Assembly (NCBI GenBank): GCA_963931525.1
Contig: OZ007023.1
Span: 1,736,001 to 1,800,000, forward strand
DNA length: 64,000 nucleotides
Source: Fimenecus sp900545625
Lineage (GTDB): Bacteria > Bacillota > Clostridia > Oscillospirales > Acutalibacteraceae
Direction of reading: 5' to 3'
Under the pieces are notes generated by a model. It did no database searches and had not been told where the DNA came from. It saw only the letters and a list, made by a program, of their open reading frames with translations. A program made the position numbers and the translations under genes. Numbering within the stretch: the stretch's first letter is position 1; each line of letters opens with the position of its first letter. Positions 53,053-61,163 of this stretch are shown here, in pieces.

Positions 53053-54660
53053 TTATTTCCCTTGTGCCCAGGCTGCCGCCGCCTGTTCGACAGGCAAAGC
53101 CGCCTTGTAGCTTTTTAGAAATTTGTTGAAGCCCGCTTCGTCGCGCGCGTCGGGCTGCAGGGTGCTTCCTGCGTTTTCCCCGAACACACGGTTTTGTAAG
53201 AATTCCTCCAGCGTTTCGCCCGCCTGCTTTTGCATCGCGAACGATGCGAGCAGCGCCGCGCCCCAAGCGCCGCCCTCCCCTGCGGTGGAAAGCACGGTGA
53301 CGGGCGTGTGCAGCGCGCCCGCGAGTAATTTCTGCCCGACCTCGGGCGTTTTAAAAAGCCCCCCGTGCCCGCAAAGGCGCGTGAGCGTCAGATTTTCTTT
53401 GTCAAACAGAATATCCATGCCGATACGCAGCGTGGCAAGGGCGGAATAGATCTGCGCGCGCATGAAATTCCCAAGCTTAAGGCGGTCGCCCGCAGAGCGC
53501 AGGAACATCGGACATCCGGAATCTAAGCCGGTGACCGGTTCGCCCGCATAATAATTGAAATTCACAAGCCCGCCGCAGTCCGCATCCGCTTGCAGAGCGC
53601 TTTGATACAGCATATCGTAGAGCTTCGATTTGGGGAGGTCAGTGCCGGCTGTGCTAAGCACTTCCCCGAACAGCCGCACCCAGGCGTCAAGATCCGAAGT
53701 GCAGGTGTTGCAGTGCACCATGGCGACAGGCTTGCCCGCAGGCGTGGTCACCATGTCGATCTCCGTATAGGCGCGCGACAGCGCGTGCGGCAGCACCGCC
53801 ATGGCGAAGATCGAAGTCCCCGCCGAAACGTTCCCTGTACCTACCGAGACGCTGTTTGTCGCGACCATGCCCGTGCCTGCGTCGCCCTCCGGCGGGCAGC
53901 ACAGCGCACCGGGCTGTAAAGTCCCCGTAGGGTCAAGCCAGCGCGCACCGGATTCGGTCAGTTGTCCTGCCGCCTCCCCTGCCGAAAGCACTTGCGGAAG
54001 TAAGGCACGCAACGGCTTGGAAAGCCCCATACCGCGCGCCCTATCGTCGAATTTTTTGAGCATCGTGCGGTCGTAATCCCCTGTTTCGCTGTCAATGGGG
54101 AACATCCCCGACGCTTCACCAACACCGACGACACGTTCACCCGTCAGGCATTCGTGCACATAGCCCGCAAGCGTATTGATGTGGTCAAGCGACGCGATAT
54201 GCTGTTCCTTTTCCAAAAGCGCGTGGTACAGATGCGCCACGCTCCAGCGCTGCGGAATGTTAAAGCGGAACAGCGCGCTCAATTCTGAGGCGGCACGCTC
54301 GGTAAAGGTGTTGCGCCAGGTGCGAAACGGCACGAGGAGCTTGCCTGCCTGATCGAACGCCAGATACCCGTGCATCATGGCGGATACGCCGACGGCACCG
54401 ATCTTTTGCAGCGGCACGCCGTATTTTTCCGTCACATCACGAGCGAGCGCGGCAAAGCACGCCTGCATGCCGGTGTGTATTTCATCCAGCGAATATGTCC
54501 AAACGCCGTCGAGCAGGGTATTTTCCCAATCGTGCGCGCCTGATGCGAGCGGCGCAAAATCCTCGCCGATAAGCACAGCTTTGATGCGCGTGGAGCCAAG
54601 CTCGATACCAAGCGCTGTTTTGCCGTTTACAACGGCGGCTTTTGCGGATACCGGATCCAT
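53053..54660 (-). CDS. araB: FGGY-family kinase, probable L-ribulokinase
   Basis: 535 residues. N-terminal LGIELGSTRIKAVLIG (phosphate 1), GAVGVSAMMHGYLAF, and the C-terminal GTGNVSAGTSIFAM and LCGHGGLFKTPEVGQKLLAGAL FGGY signatures. Placed with araA and araD, it should phosphorylate L-ribulose; the sequence resembles the long Clostridia type more than E. coli AraB, so specificity is an inference from context. ATG at 54660 has AGGGAACAAA; the reading to 54762 overlaps the promoter and GH95 gene end. Confidence 0.87.
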   Translation of the reverse strand: MDPVSAKAAVVNGKTALGIELGSTRIKAVLIGEDFAPLASGAHDWENTLLDGVWTYSLDEIHTGMQACFAALARDVTEKYGVPLQKIGAVGVSAMMHGYLAFDQAGKLLVPFRTWRNTFTERAASELSALFRFNIPQRWSVAHLYHALLEKEQHIASLDHINTLAGYVHECLTGERVVGVGEASGMFPIDSETGDYDRTMLKKFDDRARGMGLSKPLRALLPQVLSAGEAAGQLTESGARWLDPTGTLQPGALCCPPEGDAGTGMVATNSVSVGTGNVSAGTSIFAMAVLPHALSRAYTEIDMVTTPAGKPVAMVHCNTCTSDLDAWVRLFGEVLSTAGTDLPKSKLYDMLYQSALQADADCGGLVNFNYYAGEPVTGLDSGCPMFLRSAGDRLKLGNFMRAQIYSALATLRIGMDILFDKENLTLTRLCGHGGLFKTPEVGQKLLAGALHTPVTVLSTAGEGGAWGAALLASFAMQKQAGETLEEFLQNRVFGENAGSTLQPDARDEAGFNKFLKSYKAALPVEQAAAAWAQGK

Positions 54661-54708
54661 TTTGTTCCCTCCAAAGGGCGAAACGCCGTCCAAAAATTTT
54701 ATGGTAAT

Positions 54709-54737
54709 AAGATACCGCATCCCGCGCAAAAACACAA
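54709..54737 (-). promoter_or_regulatory. Possible promoter of araB-araA-araD
   Basis: Minus strand: TTGTGT (54737-54732) and TATCTT (54714-54709), 17 bases apart. GCGCAAA and TTTGCGC (spacer 13) flank the -35 box and could be an operator. No AraR-type site recognised. Confidence 0.5.
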
Positions 54738-54775
54738 GCGGAATTTGCGCGAAATGCGGCATAGATTTTAAAAAA

Positions 54776-57394
54776 TCAATAGGAGAAGGTAAAGGTTTTT
54801 TCTTCGCCGGCAGTGAAAGCGACGTCCTGCGGCGTGCTGCCTGCGCAGGAGACGGAAATGGTCTGGTCGATGTTGGAAAGGATGGTGACCGTGACCTGCC
54901 CGTTTGCCCACGAAAGCCCCACTTGCGCCTGCGTTTTCGCCATAAGACCGCGCACCTCGCCTGCGGGAAGCATATCCGTCATGGCAGGGAACGCTTCGAT
55001 CCGTCCTGTATCGGAATACAGCAGCATTTCGTTGATAACGCCGACGATGCCCAGCGACGTATCCGTGCAGTAGCAGTCTGAGCCGCGGTGCGTGTTGTGG
55101 TCGGTCATCAGGGAATTATAATAGACCTTCTCGCTCACGAGCTTCAAAAGGCTCTTTTCCACGGCGGCGGTATCTTTCAGCCGCGCAGCAACAAGCCCCT
55201 TATGCAGCCAGCCGTGGGTCTGCGTCTCCTCACTTTCCTTGCCCGCGTTATTGCGGTTTTCAAGCGCCTGCAGGCACGCTAAACGCAGGTCTTCATCGTT
55301 CTGCGTCTCGTTCGAGGGCCACGCACAGTACAGGTGGCTGATGTGGCGGTGCTCGTTGTTCTCCTCAAAGTCGGCGACCGCCCATTCTTTGAGCGCACCT
55401 GTATCATCCAGCAGGTATGGCGGCAGCTTGCTTTCGAGCGCCTGCCATTTTGCGATGTCGGCACTGTAGCCTTCTGCGTCAATTGCTTCTTCCACATCGA
55501 TCAGCATCTCGAAGCCCTTGCGCGCGGCGGCAATGTCAGCGGCGGTGTTCGCGGTTCTGCCCGATTCTAAATTCGCGGGCATATTTTCGGGCGTGTAGCC
55601 GGGCACGATGCAGTAATATTCATCGTCCGCGAGCTCGGTTTTGCCCGCTTCGTAGTGGATGTGCCCTTCGGAATCGGTATAATATTCCGGCGTGAGCATT
55701 TGATCCCAGAAATTCGCCTGTAAGGTAAGCAGCGGCAGCAGGATGTCCTCCAGAAGCCTTTTTTCGCCCTCGTCGGTCTCGATCATCACGTTGCCGAAGG
55801 TCTGGTAGTATTCATAGATCGGCTGGAGCATCCACGAAGCGCCGAAGTTCCAATATTCAAACGAATATTCGGTGCTGTATTCGACGGAGATCGCGCTGGT
55901 GCCGTCTGTGTTGCAGGGCACCTGAATGGCGTCCGTAAAGCCGTAGTTGTGCAAAGCGTTGATCTTCCAATCATCGATTTGGCTTAGTACAAAACGGATA
56001 TAGCTTTCGCCGTATTCCGTGACGTTCGCGGAGTTCATGCCCGAACACTGCAAATTGACATTCGCATCCATGGTGAACGCGCCGTTCCAGCGCGCGCCCC
56101 ACTCGCCCGTCCACATGCCGTACAGACGGCCGATCAGATTGCCGCCGCTGCACGCGAGCATGGCGTAGCGTCCGGCATTGTATACGCGCGCAAGCATGGT
56201 GGGATCAAGCGTATCCTCGCCGCGCTGGAGTTTGAGCACATCCTCATTGGAAAGCGCTTCGGACACGCCGCCGCCAAGTGAAAAGGAGACACGGTTAAAC
56301 TGCTCGCTCTGTTCGGCAGCGCTCGGGGAAAGCGCCGCGCCGTAATCGAACGCATCGCCGCCGAACTTGCCGGTGACCGCCTCGCAGCGGGCAAGCAGGT
56401 CATCTACCAGCGCATATTCCGTCTGCCCGGCAAAGTCCTCGAACGCGCCCATTTCAAAATCCCGGTCGGACAACGTGATGAGATACACCGCGTCGGCATC
56501 CCGAATTTCCACAGTCGGGTTCTTTTGTGCGCCCACATTGATCTCATCGTCCGAATCCTCGGCATACACGGTCTCGCGCGTACCGCCGACGCTGACGATA
56601 TATGTAAGCGTCGCGAAGCCGCCGTTTATAAGCTCGCTGCCCTCGAAGCTCGGGTAATGCGCAACGACGGCAAGGTACTCGCCGTTTTCGCCCGCGAGCT
56701 TTTTATACTGCATCCCCGCTTCGGCGTTATTGCCGAAGTTATACATTTTGGATATATCGTCGAACGAAAGGGTCAGATTCACCTTGCTGCCCGCAGAGGA
56801 CTGCGCAATGGAGGTGATGGTCGCGTCGTCTGTTCGCGAGGTGAAGGTGCGGCGCACCCATGTGCCGAGATCGTCCGTATATTTGACGACCGCTTCACCC
56901 GTTTCGTAATCGCACCAGCGCACATAATCGGAATACCGCTTTTCCTCCTGCGTCAACCGCAGCTGCCCGCCGGGATGGAAGCAGTAAACGGAATACCAAG
57001 GCTCAAAGGTCTGGTACGCTTCACCGTTGACGATCATCTGCCGCACGGCATCAAGGTCCCCGGAGATGTCGGGGTTTTCCCGAATGGTGTCACAGGGCAT
57101 GATGAAGTAGTTATTCTGGTAAATCAGCGTATCGGAATACGGCGAACCGGCGGTCACACAGCCGTTGACGCCGTTCCCCGTTACAAAGCCCTCACGCCAT
57201 GTGCGCATTTGACGACCGCCGTCCTGCCCTTTGGCGACTACCTCAGAAAAATCCTCGGCGTATACCTTGTAGGTATCCGTTTGATCCAGCAAAGCGGTCA
57301 AATCCGTGTCTGTACCGCCGAAGCACGCCGACAGCGGCACAAGAAGCGCAACAACAAGGCATAGACAGACTGCGCTGCGAAAATGCTTCTTCAC
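54776..57394 (-). CDS. GH95-like glycoside hydrolase lipoprotein
   Basis: 872 residues with a lipoprotein signal ending LSAC|F at ~24. GH95 (alpha-L-fucosidase/alpha-L-galactosidase) landmarks: REGFVTGNGVNGCVTAGS, RLYGMWTGEWGARWNGAFTM followed by DANVNLQCSGMN, HRHISHLYCAWPSN, and a final GSDCYCTDTSLGIVGVINEMLLYS with a likely acid Asp. Start is GTG at 57394, nine bases after GGGAGG. Specificity is not established; the araBAD neighbours hint at an arabinose- or L-galactose-containing plant glycan. The gene is transcribed from a promoter inside the broken ABC gene. Confidence 0.75.
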   Translation of the reverse strand: MKKHFRSAVCLCLVVALLVPLSACFGGTDTDLTALLDQTDTYKVYAEDFSEVVAKGQDGGRQMRTWREGFVTGNGVNGCVTAGSPYSDTLIYQNNYFIMPCDTIRENPDISGDLDAVRQMIVNGEAYQTFEPWYSVYCFHPGGQLRLTQEEKRYSDYVRWCDYETGEAVVKYTDDLGTWVRRTFTSRTDDATITSIAQSSAGSKVNLTLSFDDISKMYNFGNNAEAGMQYKKLAGENGEYLAVVAHYPSFEGSELINGGFATLTYIVSVGGTRETVYAEDSDDEINVGAQKNPTVEIRDADAVYLITLSDRDFEMGAFEDFAGQTEYALVDDLLARCEAVTGKFGGDAFDYGAALSPSAAEQSEQFNRVSFSLGGGVSEALSNEDVLKLQRGEDTLDPTMLARVYNAGRYAMLACSGGNLIGRLYGMWTGEWGARWNGAFTMDANVNLQCSGMNSANVTEYGESYIRFVLSQIDDWKINALHNYGFTDAIQVPCNTDGTSAISVEYSTEYSFEYWNFGASWMLQPIYEYYQTFGNVMIETDEGEKRLLEDILLPLLTLQANFWDQMLTPEYYTDSEGHIHYEAGKTELADDEYYCIVPGYTPENMPANLESGRTANTAADIAAARKGFEMLIDVEEAIDAEGYSADIAKWQALESKLPPYLLDDTGALKEWAVADFEENNEHRHISHLYCAWPSNETQNDEDLRLACLQALENRNNAGKESEETQTHGWLHKGLVAARLKDTAAVEKSLLKLVSEKVYYNSLMTDHNTHRGSDCYCTDTSLGIVGVINEMLLYSDTGRIEAFPAMTDMLPAGEVRGLMAKTQAQVGLSWANGQVTVTILSNIDQTISVSCAGSTPQDVAFTAGEEKTFTFSY

Positions 57395-57448
57395 TTCATT
57401 TTTCCTCCCTTTCGGCGCGCAGACATAAGCGCATGCCCTTATACCTGT

Positions 57449-57477
57449 ATCTTATCACATACGGCGGTTTTTGTCCA
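57449..57477 (-). promoter_or_regulatory. Promoter of the GH95-like gene
   Basis: Minus strand: TGGACA (57477-57472) and TAAGAT (57454-57449), 17 bases apart, with TGA before the -10 (extended type). It lies within the open frame of the truncated ABC gene. Confidence 0.7.
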
Positions 57478-57478
57478 C

Positions 57479-57513
57479 AAAAACGTCTGCATGGCCGCGA
57501 AGCCATGCAGACG
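57479..57513 (-). terminator. Terminator stranded inside the ABC reading frame
   Basis: Minus strand: CGTCTGCATGGC, loop TTCGCG, GCCATGCAGACG, then TTTTT: perfect 12-pair stem. It directly adjoins the last recognisable ABC codons at 57514 and precedes the GH95 promoter, as expected if it once ended another gene. Confidence 0.85.
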
Positions 57514-59004
57514 AAGATGAGCACCTTCGGCTTTTTGAGCAGCGCACGAGCGATGCAAAGCCGCTGCTTCTGCCCGCCGGAGACATTGGCGCCGCCCTGT
57601 TCGATATAGGTGTCGTAGCCGTCGGGCAGCGCGTCGATAAATTCGTCCGCGCACGCCATTTTGCACGCTTCGACCAATTGCGCGTCGGTAGCATTTTCAT
57701 TGCCCCAGCGCAGGTTGTCTTTGATGGTGCCCGAAAACAGCTCGTTTTTTTGCAGTACCACGGAAACGGCGTTGCGCAGCGTGTCGAGGTCGTATTGCCG
57801 CACATCTACGCCGCCGACAGTAAGCGAACCGCCCGTTACATCATAAAGGCGCGGGATCAGCTGCACAAGCGACGATTTGGACGAGCCAGTGCCGCCGATG
57901 ATACCGATCGTTTCGCCCGAACGGATATGCAGGTTGATGTTGTCCAGCGCTTTTTTCTCCGCTTTTTCGGAATAGGTAAAATCTACGTTTGTAAAGCAGA
58001 TGTCGCCGTCCTTGACCTCGGTCACGGGGTTTTCGGGATTGGCGATGTCCGTCTTTTCCTCCAGGATCTCAGCGATCCTTCCGGCAGAGGAAGCGGCAAT
58101 CGTCATCATGGCGAACACCATGGAAAGCATCATCAGGCTCATAAGGATCTGCATGGCATAGGTGATCAACGCCGTGAGCTCCCCGGTTGTCAGCCCGAGA
58201 TCGGGGTTATTCCCGCTTGCGACGATCGCTTTTGCGCCAAGCCAGGAGATCAGGATCATGCAAGCGTACATGCAAAACTGCATCAGCGGAGAGTTGAGCG
58301 TGATGATACGCTCACCCTTGGAAAAGTCGCGGTAAATGCGTTCTGAGATCTTACCGAATTTTTTGATCTCGCTGTCCTCCTGATTAAAGGATTTGACCAC
58401 ACGGATACCGCGGATGTTTTCTTCCACAACTTCATTGAGCTCATCATAGGTGTGGAACACACGCCGGAATACAGGCAGCACGGCGCGGATGATTAAAAAC
58501 AGCAGAACCGCAAGGATCGGGAGGACTGCAAAGAATACCAGCGAAATGCTTGAGCTGATGCTGAAAGCGACCGCCATAGCAAAAATAAGCATCACCGGCC
58601 CGCGGATCGCCATACGTGTAAGCATTTGGAAGGCGTTTTGCACGTTGGTGACATCGGTCGTAAGCCTTGTCACAATAGATGCCGCCGAAAACTTGTCGAT
58701 GTTGGAAAACGCAAAGGTCTGTACGTTTTCATACATATCTTTGCGCAAATTGGCAGCATACCCGACAGAGGCGGCGGCGCCCCAGCGCGCTGACAGGACG
58801 CCTGTCAAAAGCTGCATGAGCGCAAAAGTAAGCAGCAGAACGCCGTAGCGGAGCACGACATTCTGCTCGCCCGGCTCGATCCCGTAATCGATCAGATTTG
58901 ACATATTCAGCGGGATCACGATCTCGAAAACCACTTCCAAGACAGAACACAAAATTGTAAGCAGTGCGGTCTTTTTGTTTTCCCGCAGACTGCCTGCAAG
59001 CGTC

Positions 59005-59478
59005 TTAATCATGGTTCTCTCTCCTTTCGTGTTTGGGATTCGGATCGGCAGAATCGTGTTCCTCCAACCCATCGTAGATTTTTTGCAGCAGTGCGCTCAA
59101 CTGCTTTACCTCGTCCTTTGTGAGCATCCTGACCATATGCGCTTCGTTGCGCGGGATAAAAGTTTTCAGCTCTCGTCCGACAGCATGCGCTTTTTCGGTC
59201 AAGGTAACCAGCTTATTGCGCTTGTCACGCGAATCGGGGCAATAGGTAACGAATCCGTTTTGCTCCATGCGGGAAACGAGACCCACCACCGTAGGGTGCG
59301 ACACATCCAGATAGATCTCGATCTCCTTTTGCGTTGCCTGCCCGTCATGTCCGTTCAGAAACGCCAGCACGCGGCATTGCGCCAGCGTCAGCCCTTTTGC
59401 CTTCAGGGTAGCATCTGCACGCGCATGAAGTTTGTCCGTGATGCTTTTCAGCAGAAAGCCGATGTGCAGTTCTTGCAT
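59005..59478 (-). CDS. MarR-family transcriptional regulator
   Basis: 157 residues, winged-helix: LTLAQCRVLAFLNGHDGQATQKEIEIYLDVSHPTVVGLVSRMEQNGFV, then the wing DSRDKRNKLVTLTEKA. ATG at 59478 after GGAGGCAGTGTT; the longer frame to 59580 runs through its own operators. Two matched palindromes upstream should be its binding sites. It normally represses the following ABC exporter genes in response to a toxic ligand; here the target is broken, so it may now control only itself. Confidence 0.9.
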   Translation of the reverse strand: MQELHIGFLLKSITDKLHARADATLKAKGLTLAQCRVLAFLNGHDGQATQKEIEIYLDVSHPTVVGLVSRMEQNGFVTYCPDSRDKRNKLVTLTEKAHAVGRELKTFIPRNEAHMVRMLTKDEVKQLSALLQKIYDGLEEHDSADPNPKHERRENHD

Positions 59479-59498
59479 AACACTGCCTCCAAAAAATA

Positions 59499-59562
59499 TG
59501 TAGCACGCTACATTTTTCTGTAGCATGCTACATATTATACGAAGCTGTTTTTGAATAATCAA
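59499..59562 (-). promoter_or_regulatory. marR promoter with two palindromic operators
   Basis: Minus strand: TTGATT (59562-59557) and TATAAT (59539-59534), 17 bases apart. Two 14-base palindromes, TGTAGCATGCTACA (59519-59532, perfect) and TGTAGCACGCTACA (59499-59512, one mismatch), lie 20 bases apart centre to centre, on the start of transcription and just past it. Confidence 0.82.
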
Positions 59563-59581
59563 CCGGCATCCTATGAACAAT

Positions 59582-60343
59582 TTATGAATCTTTGTTCATT
59601 TCCGTTTTCTCGAATATTTGCAGTGCACGTATGACTTCTGTGACGTCCTCATAAAACGCAAGCTCAGCCGCGCCGTCCAAAGCCGTATGGGAACGATTGA
59701 TAAGCACCAGATGCTTGCCGCCGAAATACTGCAAAAACGACGCCGCCGGGTACACCACCAACGACGTACCGACAACCACCAGTGTATCTGCACGGCGGAT
59801 CGCTTCTACAGCGCCGCGCACGATATGCTCATCCAACGGTTCTTCATAAAGCACAACGTCCGGCTTCACAATACCGCCGCACGAGCAATGCGGCACGCCC
59901 TTGCTTTGCGCAACAAAGCGTGCATCATATCGTTTTTTGCAGCGCATACAGAAATTACGGTGCACACTGCCGTGCAGTTCATAAACTTCCGTGCTTCCCG
60001 CCGCTGTGTGCAAACCGTCAATATTCTGCGTCACCACGCGGACCGAACGTGCGGGACTTTCATGCGCGGCGAAATACCGGTGCGCCTCGTTTGGCTTCGC
60101 GTCCAAGAAAAGCATATTCTTTTTATAATAGGAATAAAATTCCGTCGGGTGCGCGTCAAAAAAGGAACGGCTGATGATCTGCTCGGGCGGGACGGAGAAC
60201 CCGCTTTCGCGGTTATAAAGCCCATCTGCCGAGCGGAAATCGGGAATGCCGGACGGCACACTGATCCCCGCACCCGTGAACACGCACAAGTTTCTGCTCG
60301 CCTGTAAAATGCGGTACAGGTTTTGTATCGAACGCATATCCAT
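59582..60343 (-). CDS. NAD-dependent protein deacylase, Sir2 family
   Basis: Sirtuin of 253 residues. GAGISVPSGIPDFRS (24-38), TQNIDGLH, catalytic His in ELHGSVH, zinc Cys pairs CMRCKK and CSCGG, and VVGTSLVVYPAASF are all in place. Removes acyl groups from lysines with NAD+. ATG at 60343 is preceded at some distance by GGAG, and an in-frame ATG two codons later may be used. A CIRCE element lies 72 bases upstream. Confidence 0.93.
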   Translation of the reverse strand: MDMRSIQNLYRILQASRNLCVFTGAGISVPSGIPDFRSADGLYNRESGFSVPPEQIISRSFFDAHPTEFYSYYKKNMLFLDAKPNEAHRYFAAHESPARSVRVVTQNIDGLHTAAGSTEVYELHGSVHRNFCMRCKKRYDARFVAQSKGVPHCSCGGIVKPDVVLYEEPLDEHIVRGAVEAIRRADTLVVVGTSLVVYPAASFLQYFGGKHLVLINRSHTALDGAAELAFYEDVTEVIRALQIFEKTEMNKDS

Positions 60344-60414
60344 ATAAATCCGGATTCTCCTTTCTTACCGCGGCAGACTTTTCGTCATCTATAAATGTTC
60401 TATTTTCGCCTTTG

Positions 60415-60441
60415 TTAGCACTCTTTTTGTTCGAGTGCTAA
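60415..60441. promoter_or_regulatory. CIRCE element (HrcA operator)
   Basis: Perfect TTAGCACTC, nine bases, GAGTGCTAA. This is the exact consensus bound by the heat-shock repressor HrcA. It lies between the divergent sirtuin and hsp20 genes, 74 bases from the former and 188 from the latter. Confidence 0.93.
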
Positions 60442-60490
60442 TATTTACAAATTGTTCATTTTTATTCTGAAAAATGGTAACAGTTGCGGG

Positions 60491-60496
60491 TATAAT
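60491..60496 (+). promoter_or_regulatory. Possible -10 of hsp20
   Basis: Perfect TATAAT with a poor -35 (TGAAAA at 60468-60473). It would start transcription near 60503, about 125 bases before the hsp20 ATG, leaving a long leader. CIRCE is ~50 bases upstream of it. Confidence 0.55.
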
Positions 60497-60528
60497 AAGA
60501 ATTGCAAACAGAAAAAGAGGTGATTCCG

Positions 60529-60564
60529 ATGGGTCGGAATTCAGAAACAGACCACATCCGCTGA
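60529..60564 (+). CDS. Possible 11-residue leader peptide in the hsp20 mRNA
   Basis: ATG after AGAGGTGATTCCG, reading MGRNSETDHIR and then a stop. Its ribosome site is good for a sequence this short. Immediately after the stop, CTGCCCG (60567-60573) and CGGGCAG (60587-60593) form a hairpin before the hsp20 ribosome site. No amino acid is clearly enriched, so attenuation by a specific amino acid is not suggested; it may be chance. Confidence 0.35.
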   Translation: MGRNSETDHIR

Positions 60565-60629
60565 AGCTGCCCGAGCGGATATTTTCCGGGCAGAAAACTT
60601 GAAACTTTACATTTTCGGAGGTATGTATT

Positions 60630-61085
60630 ATGTTTGATTTAAGACCTTATTCCCGTAAAAACCACATCTCGTCCTATAACCCCTTCCGCGAAATGGAAGA
60701 AATGGAGCGCCGCTTCTTTGAGGATCCGTTCGGGTTCTATGACGGCAAGGCGCTCGCCGAGTTCAAGACCGACATCATCGACAACGGCGACAGCTACACG
60801 TTGGAAGCGGATATGCCCGGCTTTGAGAAGGGCGACATCAAGCTGGATATCACCGGCGATGTGCTGACGATCCAAGCGGAACGTCATTCCGAGCACGAAG
60901 AAAAGGACAAGAAGCAGAAGTACGTCCGCTGCGAGCGCTCCTACGGCAGCTACTCGCGTGCGTTCGACATTTCGGAGGTCGACGCCGACAAGATCACGGC
61001 AAAATACACAGACGGCGTACTGCGCCTGACGCTTCCGAAAAAGGAAACGCCGAAGACCATTTCCCGCAAGCTGGAAATTGAATAA
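60630..61085 (+). CDS. Small heat shock protein, Hsp20/alpha-crystallin family
   Basis: 151 residues. The alpha-crystallin domain runs from ~45 (FKTDIIDNGDSYTLEADMPGFEKGDIKLDITGDVLTI) through YGSYSRAFDI to GVLRLTLPKKE, followed by an IxI-type tail (ISRKLEIE). The N-terminus is the Clostridia type (MFDLRPYSRKNHISSYNPFREMEEMER). ATP-independent holdase that prevents aggregation. GGAGG at 8 bases before ATG. Upstream are the CIRCE element, a leader peptide and a hairpin, so heat regulation is likely. Confidence 0.95.
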   Translation: MFDLRPYSRKNHISSYNPFREMEEMERRFFEDPFGFYDGKALAEFKTDIIDNGDSYTLEADMPGFEKGDIKLDITGDVLTIQAERHSEHEEKDKKQKYVRCERSYGSYSRAFDISEVDADKITAKYTDGVLRLTLPKKETPKTISRKLEIE

Positions 61086-61104
61086 GATGCCAACGGTAAA
61101 TATA

Positions 61105-61145
61105 CAAAAGGCGCCCTGCGAATTTTCGCGGAGCGCCTTTTTTGT
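61105..61145. terminator. Terminator between hsp20 and prs
   Basis: AAAAGGCGC, an inner stem CTGCGAAT/TTCGCGG, GCGCCTTTTTTT. Convergent genes on both sides. Confidence 0.8.
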
Positions 61146-61163
61146 ATCCGCGAAAACGCGGCA

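Larger units (their letters stand above)
57396..59012 (-). pseudogene. ABC half-transporter truncated before Walker B
   Basis: Multidrug-type ABC exporter half, 538 codons as read from ATG 59012 (GGAGAGAGAACC upstream). Six-helix membrane domain (~20-310), Walker A GGTGSSKSS, Q-loop, and signature NVSGGQKQRL are intact. After ALLKKPKVLI, where LDDSTSAVD should follow, the frame enters a foreign stretch of ~38 codons crossing a terminator and a promoter before it stops. Walker B, D-loop and H-loop are missing, as is the usual second half-transporter gene. The gene overlaps marR by eight bases, the normal MarR-ABC-ABC beginning. It should not hydrolyse ATP. Confidence 0.85.
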
